From: Galbula dea
Taxonomy: Eukaryota; Chordata; Aves; Piciformes; Galbulidae
Direction: 5' to 3'
NCBI GenBank assembly: GCA_013399015.1
Contig: VWZX01002400.1
Location: 62,001-126,000, forward strand
DNA length: 64,000 bases
Part shown: positions 25,201-37,955 of the stretch, piece by piece
How positions within the stretch are numbered: the first letter of the stretch is position 1
Layout of the letters: the number at the start of each line of letters is the position of its first letter
The notes under the pieces: model-generated
Database searches by the model: none
What the model was told of the DNA's origin: nothing
What the model saw: only the letters and a program-made list of their open reading frames with translations
Program-made: the position numbers and the translations under genes

Positions 25201-28075
25201 ATAATTAGATTATATAATGCATTTCATGGAAGAAGTATTACAACATTCCTCCAGAAATAAGGGTACCTCAAATCATGAAGATGTACATTTTCACTTTCAT
25301 AAGTCACAAAGCCACTGGAGTTATTTGTGGTAATCTTACAAAGTTTCAGGTAACCAATACAATTATCCTAGTGTCAAGTAACCAATACAATTATCCTAAA
25401 TACAGTACAGGAAAAGGTAGCTTCTGGCCTTTCTAGAGTGGGAAGACTTCCATTCCCTATACTAACTTCTCCTTTTTCCTGTTATATCTATTCTAGGCAA
25501 AGAAGATAGGAAGTTTGGGTATCACTGAGGAGCACATATTTATGAGGTTGCTGTTAGATGGACTGCCAGCATGCAGGGACTCAAAGCTCTTCACAAAGGA
25601 TCTGCATTTTGATGAGGTGCCAGTGAGGATTTACCTGCCCAGAACTGCACCCGCACGCCAACGGAGAGGAGTTCTCTTCTTCCATGGAGGATGTGGCCTT
25701 TTTGGAAGCATCAGTAAGGAACTGCAAGAGAAGACAGGACTCTTTAGGATTCCTAAGTGGATACTTTTAGAAACTCTCCTGAACCTAACAAGTGACTGAA
25801 GCTTAGCCTGAGAGACAGAAAGTGCTTAATGTTTATTTTTGCTTTTTAAACTCTCTAATCTGCCCTTGTTTAGTATCTAAATTACTTTAACACTCTTTAT
25901 GGCATATATGTTTGTTACAGGAAGTGGTGCTGCTAAAGAAATACTGTTTTTCTCTCTGAAAACCTGACAGAAGTTATTAACACCTGCATTCCTCCCTCTG
26001 ATCTCTAGACCAGGTTGCTCAAAGCCTCATCCAACCTGGTTTGAACATGTCCAGGGAGGAGGCATCCTCTTCTGGGCAACCTTTTCTATTGTCTCACCAC
26101 TTTCCTCATAAAAACATCTTCCTTATATCCAATTTAATTCTACCCTCACCCAGTTTAAAGCCATTGCTCCTTGCCTAATAGTAATCACAATAGTAATTCC
26201 TTATTTCCTTACAGATCAACAGTCTCCCTAAATGTGTGATCTTTACAGTGGGTCCTGATCATCAAAATCTAGAGGATTTTAATCCTAGAGGAAATTTGGA
26301 TAGCTCACTAAACAAGCAAGGGACTCACACTCAATCATGGCACTATGCCATAAAAAAGATAAGGGATGGTATTTCTTCAAGTATTCTCAGATATTAATTA
26401 CATGAACAACTTTTGTTCTTCAGGAACCTATGAAAGAGCATGCCAGTACATAGCCAGAAAATCTGATTCTGTGGTTGTATCTGTTGGGTAAGTGATCTCC
26501 ACCCACAATTAGACAGTTCCCCTCCATTCCCCACCTCTCTGAATGATGCCAATTCTGCAGGTATATTTCTTTGAACATAAGAAAAGAAACTGAGCTCCAG
26601 TGCTGTTGATAAGTATGAGCAAGTATGTGCCATGAACTGAGAATGAGAAACACCTGAATCAGGTTTAGAAAGTTACAAAGGTAGTATGTGTGCCAGCTAT
26701 TTTCAGAAGAACAAAGGAGTTTGTTCTATCACCACCAAAACCATTGCCTTTGTTGAAGAATAAAGGATTATAAGCTGTTTTCCCAATTTCAGGCTTTTAA
26801 TATTTAGGAGGCTTTGGGAATGATTTTAAAGAGTAAATAATAAGTCTGAATTTTACTATATTTTTTTCAAATTCCATGGACCACTGCCTTCTCTTCAGGA
26901 TATTTTCCTTGTGGAAAATCACTGATGGTATGAGGAAACTACAGCTTCCAACACATTCTTCCATGAAGAAAATCACTACTACAGAATTTTGTTAAGCTGT
27001 GAGGAATTGGTTAGGCGAAAGAACTGCAGATGCCATATCTCACCTGGGTTAGCCACAGTATATTTAAAGTGACTCTGAAATAAGATACTGATAGCCTTTG
27101 ATTCCCTGGGTATTAGGATGTTGTGAAGCCACGGAATTAATTCCACAGAGTAGTGAAAAACCAGAGAAGCAGCAGCAGTGTGCCCCAGCAAAGAGTGAAG
27201 GGTTAAACTAAATCGGTACTGCTGGGTTTGGGATGCATTTAGGATGATGCCTTCAAGCAAGGACTAGCCAGCTGTATCTGTGCTAACAGCTGCCTTTTGT
27301 TCACCACAGGTATCGTTTGTCTCCTGAGCACAAGTACCCAGGCCAGACTCTGGACTGTCTCACGGCTACTGTACACTTTCTGAAGGCTGCTGAAAGCTAT
27401 GGGGTGGATCCTGCTCGGATTATTGTTTGTGGGGACAGTGTAGGAGGCACTTTTGCTGCTAGTGTTTGCCAAGAACTGGCAAATAGAAGAGATATCCCAA
27501 AGATCCGTGCTCAGGTCCTGATCTATCCATTCCTGCAAGCACTGAACTTCAATCTGCCATCCTACCAGAAAAATGCTTTCACTGTCTTCCTGTCCCGGGA
27601 ACGTACAGTCCATTTTATTCTGAAGTACCTGAGCAAGGATTGCTCTATGAAGGAAGCTATTCTGGCAGGTTCTCATGTTCCTGAGAGTTTGAAATACAAG
27701 AAATGGATAAATCCAGATCTTATCCCAGACACATTTAAACTGGACTACAAACCACCGTTACCCACTTCATTTTTACCTCAAGTCCACGAAGAAACAAAAG
27801 AAATGTTTGAGACAAGACTTTCCCCACTCTTAGCAGAAGATGCTGTTGTCTGTTGCCTACCTGACACTTGTGTCATTACCTGTGAGCATGATGTGCTCAG
27901 AGATGATGCACTGTTGTACAAGAAACGCTTGGAGGACAACAACGTAAGAGTGACCTGGCACCACATGCAAGAAGGCTTCCACTGTGCACTTGCTCTTTTT
28001 GGCTATGGTATTTTCTCTTTTCCATCATCAAGTAAAATGGTGAACCATGCTGTAAACTTTATACAAGGCTATTAA
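22265..28075 (+). CDS. AADACL4-like serine hydrolase, copy A
   Basis: Four coding exons: 22265-22435, 25497-25713, 26424-26487, 27310-28075 (stop TAA), giving 405 residues. Phases 0, 1 and 2 match all the other copies. Exon 1 encodes a single hydrophobic anchor (about residues 5-25), as in type II ER-membrane AADAC proteins. The oxyanion motif is HGGCG (His about 120), the nucleophile GDSVGG (Ser about 194), the acid in DVLRDD (Asp about 345) and the base in EGFHC (His about 375). The alpha/beta-hydrolase triad is therefore complete. AADAC-type enzymes hydrolyse acyl esters or amides in the ER lumen; the substrate of this copy is unknown. Odd points: the third Gly of HGGG is Cys, YRLSPEH replaces YRLAPEH, and the CLNAT glycosylation sequon is CLTAT. 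Intron 1 (3.1 kb) carries dispersed repeat copy 2. Confidence 0.9.
22903..23182. repeat. Dispersed repeat, copy 2 (uninterrupted)
   Basis: Matches the two flanks at 13316-13473 and 14161-14275 without the CR1. The joining point gactgtctaat/gtagtcttc lies at about 23060. It sits in intron 1 of AADACL copy A. Confidence 0.75.
25351..25398. repeat. 28-bp direct tandem duplication
   Basis: The 20-mer taaccaatacaattatccta occurs at 25351-25370 and again at 25379-25398. It lies about 100 bp before exon 2 of copy A, close to the branch-point zone. Confidence 0.85.
25998..26180 (-). mobile_element. CR1 LINE 3' fragment, reverse orientation
   Basis: The sequence caggttgctcaaagcctcat, ccaacctggtttgaacatgt and atccaatttaattctaccct is the reverse complement of the CR1 3' region. 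It lies in intron 2 of copy A. Confidence 0.8.
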
Positions 28076-28287
28076 AATGCCTCCTCAAATACAGGGAACT
28101 GGTAGGCAGGCAGAGTGGATCTCAATTCACTATACCTCAGAATCTAGGCAAGAAATAATGAGTGAAGATCAGCAGGGTCTGCTGAATTCTGATTCTCAAC
28201 TGCTATTACTTGGGAACATGATGTGTTTGTCATCGGTGTGCTTGTTCTGCTCTTCTCCTCTTAAGAATCTGTCTTCTTATGTCAGAG

Positions 28288-28293
28288 AATAAA
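28288..28293 (+). terminator. Poly(A) signal of copy A
   Basis: AATAAA 213 bp after the stop of copy A, the first canonical signal downstream. Confidence 0.65.
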
Positions 28294-30714
28294 ACCTCAC
28301 CATAGCTAAAGCCGTTTCAAAGCATGTCATATTGAGTAACCAGCAATGTGCATACACCTACCCACATCACACACACAAAACTGGCATGACAGCACAGATT
28401 AAAAGCCACCAGTGTGCCTCTGGAGACAGAACATACTCCCAGAGCTGAGATGAGTCGTGATCATCATCTGACTCTGTGTACAGGCAAGCACTAGCTTTGG
28501 ACTTGGTTGCCAAATCCAAAGGAGGCAATTGAGAGCTCCTACAAGTTGGATTGTAAAGGGAAACAGCTGGCACAGAAGGAAGGTAGAGAACAGTGAGCTT
28601 AGGAGATGCCTGCCTGGAAGTATCTGAGACTGGCACCACAGATGCAGCGAGAGAGAACTGCACAGACATAACTGAATGTCCTCTAAACTATATTCTAGAA
28701 AGTTCCTTTTTGAGAAGCACTTGGTTGTACTCAGGGAAGATAGATAGTGGGGTTTGCCTTTTTGTAATCAGATAAAGAATCAACTTGTTCCCTTGGACTT
28801 GGGGAGAAAGCATGTAAACTACATGGAAGCTGCTAAAATCATTCCTGCAACTATACGAAACAGGAAGAAAAATGATCTCAGCTCAATTGTTACATTGCTT
28901 ATTGGGCCAGATCCACCTTGGCTAAACAAAGATGCCAAGGTAATTGCCATTGCATGTCACAATAGCTGGCCCCTAGGTGCCTAGGGATAGTGAAATACTT
29001 CATCAGCATTATGCAACCACTTTGCACTTGTAATATCTATGCACATGCAGGTGTGGAAAGAGGTGAGTGTGTATCCTTGTTCTCTGCCAGCCAGACTGGG
29101 AGTAGGAAGAACGTGGTGGGTTAACTTCTTCACCTTGTCACCACATCAATTCAACAGAGTAACAGGATAGCATCTACAAATCTCTGGAGCAACAAGTTCT
29201 CTCCTGTGAATTCTTGTGTCCCTCTCAGCAAAATGAAGTCATGTTTCTTCATGCTCTTTTGACACAACAGACATTTTGCTCTCGTTCCTGTTGTAGGTAT
29301 TAGCAATTTACTCATCAAGCAAATTCTTCCATGAGTAAATAATATGCTAGAGTTCCAGATGTTCCACTCTTTGAGGACCACAGGATTTGCCCTGGTTATG
29401 CAACCTGATGTGAAACTGAGGATTCATTTTGGTTTCTGATCTCAAGCTGAAGGTTGGCTTACCAGCTTCCCTGTTGGGAGCTGAAGCTAGGCCACCAGTT
29501 GGTAAATCCTTTTCAGAACTATGTTTCTTTTTTTCTAGGCAGAGCTACAAAATCCTTTTTACTAGCCTCTTTCCACAGATGCTTCCTGACAGCATGTTCA
29601 CCTCCTGCACCTTCAATGAGCTACAGTCAAGTACTTCAAAGGCAATCAGGCACAAACAACCAGTGCACAACAGAACCATGCATGCTGACGTTTCCCCCCA
29701 AGGAATCATGCACAAAAGAAATAATCCTAACACAAGTTATCACACAAAATAAGCCATAAACAGATCTTGTCGTTGCTCTGCAGACAAGCTTACAGCTAAT
29801 GGCAGTCAGAATGGGCTGGAGAGGTCTCGGCTAAGCTAGTTTAGTTTCCGGGTTCCAGATGCTCTCAGATGGCAGCAGGTGGCCCTCATGCTCTGCAGAA
29901 CTCAGGCGGAGCTTCTCGGCTCCAGCACGACCTTCTCTCGGGACGTTTCCTGCTATCCAAATACAAGCATCCACTCACACTTGGTGTGTCTGAGTCTAAG
30001 CAGACGAGTACCTAGATGCCACCTGATCAGCACCATGATTCAGAGATAGGCAGAGTTCTTAGGACTGCCTGAAGACTGCAGCTGGCTCAGTCTCTCCACC
30101 AGCATGTGCAGCTAGACAACAGAGAAAAAGCTTAAGACTGCCAGAGCTCAGAGGGTTGTGTACTGCTGAGAGTTCAGGCACTGACATTTAGCTCTTCACC
30201 AGAAACTAACAAAAAAAAGATTTTCTGGGGTAGAAGAAAACAAGATGTTGGCCTCAGGGACCAATTCCTCTGGGTCTACCCTACAAGAGAAAGAGATAAG
30301 GTTGAAAAAACAGGTGCTGGAGAGAGCATACCTTTGAAAGATTATGTAGGGAATGGTTCTCCACCCTAGAGGTGAAGCAAGCTTGTGAACTGCTGAATCT
30401 ACACTTAGAAAGCACTAAATATTACTCTGTGTACTTGCAATGCCCAAATAAGTTTTTTTAATTATAAACCCCAGTTTATCACTTCAGGAACCAACTAGTT
30501 TGTTTCTTCTGTAGCTGATACCTGATTCTAGCACATCCAGCCTTTCTGTAGAGCCTCTGGGGGTGCTGTGATGTCTGGCTTAGGTAACATCCCCCCAAAA
30601 AAGTCCAAGAACTACCTACCACCTGTTGGCAAACTGGGTACCTTAAGGACTGGCACAAAAAAGATGAACAATAGGTGGTAAGAACCTTAATACAGAGGAT
30701 CTGTCACAAGTCAG
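28294..30714. other. Intergenic between copies A and B
   Basis: No exon of the hydrolase family and no other recognisable gene. Short open frames only. Confidence 0.5.
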
Positions 30715-31275
30715 CTGAGAGCTCTGGGGCTGCTTAGCCTGGAGAAGAGCAGCCCCACAGGGGATCTGCTCAATGCTGAGCAAGAGCTCGAGGCTGGGGG
30801 GACAAGATGGGGCCAGACTCTGCTCAGTGGTGGCCAGGGACAGGCCAAGGGGCACTGGGCACAAACTGGAACCCAGGAGGTTCCATCTGACCAGGAGGAG
30901 AACCTTCTTTCACATGAGGGTGTGAGAGCCCTGGCCCAGGCTGCCCAGAGAGGTTGTGGAGTTTGCTTCTCTGGAGAGATTCCAACCCCAGCTGGAGGTG
31001 ACCCTGGGCAAGCTGCTGTGGGTGACCCAGCTGGAGCAGGGGTGTTGGACTGGATAATTCGAGAACCTTCTTTCACATGAGGGTGTGAGAGCCCTGGCCC
31101 AGGCTGCCCAGAGAGGTTGTGGAGTTTTCTTCTCTGGAGAGATTCCAACCCCAGCTGGAGGTGACCCTGGGCAAGCTGCTGTGGGTGACCCTGCTGGAGC
31201 AGGGGTGTTGGACTGGATAATTCCCAGAGGCCCCAGTCCCCACCAGGCTGGGATTCTGGGACTCTGGGATAAGAA
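30715..31275 (+). mobile_element. CR1 LINE 3' region with internal 163-bp tandem duplication
   Basis: CR1 3' sequence (ctgcttagcctggagaagag, gagagccctggcccaggctg, tggactggataattc). The part 30898-31060 is repeated directly at 31061-31223 with only a few differences (for example gtttgcttc against gttttcttc). The duplication arose after or during insertion. Confidence 0.88.
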
Positions 31276-31359
31276 AGCTGAACCCTACGTGTACATCAGC
31301 GCTGACAGGATTGAATTCACCACTTCCATTTCCCAAGAGAGTGCCCCAGTCACCAGACA

Positions 31360-31420
31360 ATCCACCTTTCCCCAACATCTCTTATCAGGCTGGGTGAGTG
31401 TATCAAGGGTTACAAGGAAG
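31360..31420 (+). repeat. Short duplicated sequence, copy 1
   Basis: About 55 bp (aatccacctttccccaacat then ctcttatcaggctgggtgag and tatcaagggttacaaggaa) that recurs at 33804-33862 with about five differences. I do not recognise it as a named repeat. Confidence 0.65.
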
Positions 31421-32821
31421 AATAAACAAAAAGGAATCTGATTTTATACTTCTGGCAAGCAAAGGAGAGGGAACATTGGGAAATGAAAATCCCCAAAGAG
31501 TTGTTGGATACAATGAAGAAACAGTCTGGACAGAGGGAGCAGAACAGGGAATCAGCTTCTCAGAAAATCTATCACCAGACTCAAAAATGAAGTTCCTTCC
31601 TGTTTATTCTAAACAATTATTAAACAGTTTCTAAAGTCAGGAATCAAGTCTGAGGTCTTCCCTATGCAGGTCATGGATTATGCATTCTAAAGCTCTCTGT
31701 ATAGTTTCATTTTAACATACATCTCAAAGTCAGCTTATCCTTTGTACCTTTATTTTCTTCTTTAAGGAAAGATTTTACACACTCATCTTACCCATACTGC
31801 TGTTTTTCAGACTGAGAGTCTGTTGCCTTCACAATTTGAGCAGACTGGACACTTCCCAGTGGTGACACCATAGGAGCTGAAAAAGCTTTGCTTTACAGAT
31901 TTCTTGTTTCGAGTTAAATCTTACCACTAGTGATTTGTGTACTGAAAAATATGTTAGTTCCAGAGGAAGGCACAGATCCTAAAGCTCACCACAGAGTATA
32001 CAGAAAAGAGAGGGCTGGTGATGTCTAGGCATTGCTACTAGCACTGAAACCATGAAGTCCAAGTCTAGTGCACATCATCTGGAATCATATTCCTACCTGG
32101 AATGACACCTGTAAGGAATATATTCATGAGAAGACAGAGACTGCAGTATTTTAAGGCTCAGCCAAGAGACTATAAATAAACCAAAGAGAAACCAAACAAA
32201 TGTAACAGTGGTAGAGGCTTTGACCTGCTGGAGAAAAGCTATCAAGGAGGATGAAGCAAGGTGCAAAGGACTGACCCTTCAGGCTGCTGCTGCTTCTGGT
32301 TCCACTAGACTCAAAGATGCAATGGCACAACAGTGTACAAAATCTGTCATCAAAGGTGATTAAATGCATTTGCCACACTGAAATCTTGGTCACACTAAAA
32401 GTCTGAAGAATTAAGATGTGCAGGCATGATAACCCAATAAACTAAGCAGCCCTGAAGATGATTACTGAGAAATCCTGTTCTGCAGGAGCTCAGAAATAAT
32501 ACAGATATGATTGTAGGCAAGAAATAGGGAGTGACTTAACAAGTTTTTTGCCTTCTTGTACAAATGACATATCAAAACATGTTAGCTGGGAATATGGAAA
32601 ACTGCTTATGCAAGTCTCTCCTGTGACTGTTACTGTCTGCTTAACTGTATGGCTTTGTTGCCACATGTTTTTACCTTCCTATTAGCATTTTTTAAGAGAG
32701 ACACAATGGGATATCAAGAGAACTGCTAAGCCTCTGCCTTTGCCTGCAGAAATCTTTCAAAGTCAGACGGGGAAGGAAGCCACAGCTGGTTCTCTCCTTT
32801 AGCTCCTCACAGGACAGTGAG

Positions 32822-35800
32822 ATGGAAGTGCTGCTAGGGATTTTCCTGGCTCTTTTGACTGTCTTTGTGGCAATAGCATTCAATTATGACCACCGCAAGG
32901 CAGAAATCCCTCCAGAACTTAGCGAGCGCCAAAAGCTTTACATTCTTCATTACATCATGGGCCTCACGTTTGCTCTGGTAAGTCAAATTTGATTAAAGCT
33001 GGACTTTTACATTTGATTTCTGATAGAGAGGCAATGGATCAGTGAGGGGGTTTAGAAGTGATGTTTAAATATATTGCAAACATGCAACTGGATTAATTTG
33101 GTGATGTGATCACCGGTGCAGATAGCTTCAGCTCAGCTGAGTGCACCAGACTCCTCAGCTTGCTAAACGGCACCAAAGGTAACAAAATGGAAAAAGAGAA
33201 CTCTGCAGACTGTGTGATTCCCACTTGTTTTCTGATGGCCTGTGGTTTAGCTTTTTAATCCTTTGCCTCAGTGCAGTGCTGGAAGGCTTAAGAATGTATG
33301 CTACCATCAAGGGGCTGCTGGGTTTGGTATTGGGTTTTGTACATATTTGTATATATTTAATTTATCATTATTATTATTATTAAAGTAGTTTTAGTTTTGT
33401 TTTCCAGCCCACAAATCTCTCTCTCCCTTTTATCCCCTTTCCCTTCCCTTGGGGGAAAGAAGAGGGGGTAACAGCGAGTGTCTGTCATTGGGTTGGTCAG
33501 CCCTGCCTTGACCCTCGACAACTGCCTGTGTGGAACTTCTGCCCTGCGTAACACAGTCCTTACTTAGAGAATGAGCAACTACACAATGTCTGTGATGCCA
33601 GGTCTCTTATCAAGCTGTGCCACTCTACTCTTCTAAGCCATCTGAAAGACAGCTGCCATATTCACCATCTTTTGCCTTTCAATATGCCCCTGTGACTTTC
33701 TTTTTTGAGATCACACACAGAATAATTGAAGCTGTCTCTCTGATCCTGGCACATTTTTGATGCTCCCTTGTTTCTCAGCTTTGTTTCTCTTCAAACCTAA
33801 ATCCACCTTTCACCAACATCTCTTATCAAGCTGGGTGAGCATATCAAGGGTTACGAGGAAACTTACCTGTTTCACCAGTTGTCCTTCCCTGAATTAATTA
33901 TTGCCTCTGTCATTTTAAAAACACTTTTTCTATGATATCTAAACCAAGCTTCTTTACTTGTAGTCATTTAAATAGTGAAAAAAAGCCTTCATTTTTTTTG
34001 GCTTGTGCACTACATTTCACTTCAATGCCATGCTCATTCTAAAGTTATTATTTCTTCCCCCCTTTCCCTGCTCCATTGCTTATTAAGTCTTGTTTGAAGT
34101 CAGCCAGTAAGCTCCTAAGAATGTGACTCACCGTGTCTCTTGAGCAGCTCCCCACCCATGCCTCAACACTGCTACAGGAGTAAAGCAATGCAACAACAGA
34201 GGATTGTAATAGAAATCAAATGACATTTTCTTACATCTGCTAGACAATCTGTGGACTTCCACACTTTCTAAACACTGTATGAATGCTCTTTATCCATCAG
34301 AGAAAGTTTTATCTTTAAGCGATTCATATGTAAAAAGCTAAAGTGCAGACTTTAGAAATTTACCGGTGACTAATGGAGGTTTTAACTTCAAACCTTGTTA
34401 AGTTTGTATCCCTTCTGCTGGCCAGCAAATGCACTGTGCCACATCACCCCAAAGGAGCAGAAAGCTAAGATTATTCATGCATGGCTATATAAAGATTTAA
34501 ATGCAAGTAAAATCTGAGTCACATCACAACTCCTGGTATTGCTGTTGGGCCAACTACTTATGCCAAAGCAGCCAAATCCTTTCAAGGGACAACAGCCCAT
34601 GATGTCAAAACTGCAGGGAAAAGGACAGTTTACTAACATGTGCAGTCTTCAGCTGTGACACTGCCTGCATGTGAAGTCACTGGAGACAAACCAGTTTGCA
34701 GCACCTGTGCCCAGTCTAACAGATTACTCTGCTTCTGTGAAAGCACTTCTGAGGCAGGTTCTCCCACAGCCTCAAAGGCTTTGCTTTTGGAGAAGCATAG
34801 ACACAAGGCAGCTACAGAAGAGAAGTTCATCCATTCCTGTCAAATCTACTGCTCTTTGAAGTTCAGATTCTGGGAGGTATCACATTGCAAGGAAGAGGTA
34901 TCCAAATCATCAGCAGAAGTGGTCACTTTGTTGTAAGAACCATCAGGAGACAAAAGTTTGGACTAAGCATGGAATTTGGAAGTTCCATGATCAGCCCCTA
35001 GGTAAGATGGAAATTTGCACTAATTTGTGGTTTCTTTCCCTTTATTAACAGGGTAAAGTTTTGGACAAAATAGGTATCATCTCAGGGACGTGCCTCCTCA
35101 GGCTTATCATGGATGGAATACCACCATTAAAAACTAAACACCTTCTTATCAAGGACTTAAGGTTTGAAAAGGTTAAAGTAAGAATGTACCAGCCAAAACT
35201 ATCAACCACTGGCCAAGCAAGGGGACTCCTTTATTTTCATGGAGGGACTGGAAGGTTTGGAAGCATTTGTAAGTAATGTAAACACTATGTAGCTTCTGAT
35301 CTGCTCTTGAATCTCTTAGGTGGCAAGAAGAGTTAGTAGGTTAAGCATTATAAATATCAAAATTAATTTCAGGACAGGAGAGTCATTTTATTTTACATCC
35401 AGTAGGCATCAAGCTAAATTGTCTTTATATAGGTCATGTATCAAGAACTTATATCCTCTGGTTATTTCTAATACCTGTTTTTCCCTTCTCCTTCATGCTT
35501 ACATGAAAAGTTGAAAATCTCATTAGGATTTTATTTCTGATTTTAAGGAACCCAATTTGTGTTCACATGTGTGTGCAAGCTCAGTGTGTGTGTGTATACT
35601 GCTGTGTGTCTTTACAGTGGCAAAACAAGGAAAAAACTCATTTTGGCCTTTAAAATGGAAAGGCATAAGAGATTGGATGGTAGCTCATGTACCAGAAAAA
35701 TTGTTGTGCTACATTTAGCAGAAGGTTTGTGTTTTGTTTTTTCTTTTTAAATAACTTCTCCTCTTTAATACCACCTCAGAGGCAGCAGCAGTGGTGCTTT

Positions 35801-37858
35801 CTATTAACTCACTTTTCAAAGGGGAGACTGAAACAGTGCACTGGTATGAAATCCAGGTTTCCTTCTACCACGAAGATTCCCACAGACATAATGAAACTAA
35901 GCAATTTCCAGACTAGACCATGCCACAATAAGAGAACCAGAGTTCTCTTTGTCAGAATTCTATTTTCACTGAAGTTACTTTTAAAGCAAGTTCCCATCCC
36001 ACTGCAATATCTTGTTTTCCAGGGGCTTACGAAAGAACATGTCGCTATTTCGCCATAAGAAGCAATTCAGTGGTGGTATCTGTGGGGTAAGTGGAGCCAC
36101 TCCAGCCACACCATATGGCAGCCATTTGGGCCTCCTGCTAGCTTTGTAAATCTTTAATGCACAGGCACCACAAGCCAAGATCCTTGTCGAGTGCATGCAG
36201 TAATTGTATGTAATGATCACATGCATTTTACTAGCACTAAATATTCCCAGGAAGAATTAGCCAACCAATCTGCACTTGCTTATTTCCCAATACAACCCAT
36301 TATGAGAATTTTGTAAGCAATCACTATGAGCTGAGGATGTTTTTGTTTCCTAAAGCTGTACCCAAACCACTTTCAGTTGAAAGCTAACACTGTGTTTGAA
36401 GTCTTAACTGTTTCTGTCAAAAGCACAGTTGCCCAGACTCCTAAATGCTCATTTTAGCAGGAGTTCTGAAAAACTGGAGGGGGTATCCACATTTAACTTG
36501 CAATCAACCTGTGAGGAACATTCCAAATATTCTTCTGATGAGCAGTAATGCATTTTTAAAGGAACTAATATCTTAAAGTTCAGGAAAAGAGTTGATGTCT
36601 TGGAAATTGATTAAAATTGCACTAATTGCTATTTACATCCTAAAATACTTGAAGAACTTTAACTCTTACTGATTGTTTATAAAGAATTCAGCTTACAGAA
36701 GACTGCTGAAAACCTCATATTTTCTTTATCACTTTCCTCTGCTCAGATTCTCTAGAATTTGTTAGGAAATTTTCACTTCAATTTCTAACTAGAATTGCTG
36801 CTAACTGGTTCATACATACCTGCCTTCCAACTCATTCTACAATAACTCAGCATGTGCCTTCAATCACCTAAAAAATAGGTAAAGAGGTACTTTGCAAAGA
36901 CAGAATAATGAACTGCCTCCCCCAATCATTCAAAATAGCAGCAAATAACACATGAAAAGCAATAATTATGATCAATTCCATTGCTATTTTCCTATCTTTA
37001 GAAAATAGGATCTGAATGAAAAGACAATAGGATCATTGAGCAGATATGACTACCAGTAAACCACTTCCACTCCTATTCAGGTATCGCTTAGCTCCTGAGC
37101 ACCCCTACCCAGCCCAGTTTGAGGATTGTCTCACTGCCACCATACACTTCCTGAGGACTGCACAGCAGTATGGGGTAGATCCTTCTCGCATTGTCATCTG
37201 TGGAGACAGCAGTGGAGGGACCCTCACTGCTGCTGTTGCCCAAGCATTGGTGAACAGAAGAGATCTTCCAAAGCTGAGAGCACAAATCTTAATATATCCT
37301 TTTCTACAGGGTGTGGACTTTGATTTGCCTTCTTATCAGCAGAATAAGGGAGTCCCCATTTTGTTAAAGGAACAAGTCATTGGGTATAGTTTGAGTTACC
37401 TTGACAAAGACCTGGCACTCATAGACATGCTCCCTAAATGTTCTCATGTTCCACAAGATTTGCAACTGAAGTATCAGAAATGGGTGAGTGCTGACTACAT
37501 CCCTCAGGATTTTAAAACAAGAGGCTACAAACCAAGCACACCACTTCCATTCTCAGAAGACATCTATAGACAGATGAAGCCTGTGTTTGACCCTGTTTTT
37601 TCACCACTGCTAGCTGAAGACAGTGTTATCGCTCAGCTTCCTGAGGCCTTCATCTTGACCTGTGAATTTGATGTGCTGAGGGATGATGGACTGCTGTACA
37701 AGAAACGACTAGAGGATCATGGGATAAAAGTGACCTGGTACCATCTGCAAGAGGGAGTGCATGGAATATTGTTCCTCGCTCTTTGGAGTGGGATGAGAAC
37801 ATTCCACTCTGCATCTATAGGCCTGAAAAAGACAGCAAATTTTCTAAGCTCAGTGTAA
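32822..37858 (+). CDS. AADACL4-like serine hydrolase, copy B
   Basis: Exons 32822-32977, 35052-35268, 36023-36086, 37081-37858 (stop TAA), giving 404 residues. The start MEVLLGIFLALLTVFVAIAF is a membrane anchor. Catalytic elements: HGGTG (His about 115), GDSSGG (Ser about 189), DVLRDD (Asp about 343) and EGVHG (His about 373). The triad is complete. Differences from siblings: Thr in the third oxyanion position, Val in place of Phe just before the catalytic His, CLTAT instead of CLNAT, and a tail (LALWSGMRTFHSAS) unlike the FGYGIFSF of A and C. Exon 2 has the LIMDGIPP segment typical of subgroup A-C. Intron 1 holds an LTR fragment (33316-33520) and the second copy of the short repeat. Substrate unknown. 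Confidence 0.9.
33316..33520 (+). mobile_element. LTR 3' fragment with (ATT)n run
   Basis: Matches the last about 200 bp of the LTR at 53223-53900 (attgggttttgtacatattt, a run of att, agtagttttagttttgtttt, tgtctgtcattgggttggt, ending ccctcgaca). The 5' two thirds are missing. It lies in intron 1 of copy B. Confidence 0.8.
33804..33862 (+). repeat. Short duplicated sequence, copy 2
   Basis: Partner of 31360-31420. The core tatcaagggttacgaggaa follows ctgggtgagca. It lies in intron 1 of copy B, whereas its partner lies upstream of the gene. Confidence 0.65.
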
Positions 37859-37949
37859 AATCCCATTTCTTGTTCTCCTTTTCTGATTCCTGTCTCTCAA
37901 GGCTTGTAAAGATTTTTTAAAAAGCACTGCATCTGGCTTCTTTTTACCT

Positions 37950-37955
37950 AATAAA
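37950..37955 (+). terminator. Poly(A) signal of copy B
   Basis: AATAAA 92 bp after the stop of copy B. Confidence 0.7.

Noticed and set aside
27317..28075. Exon 4 of copy A treated as a separate single-exon gene starting with TTG
   Set aside because: The frame starts directly after an acceptor and continues the phase of exon 3. The first codon after YR is Leu, not a start.
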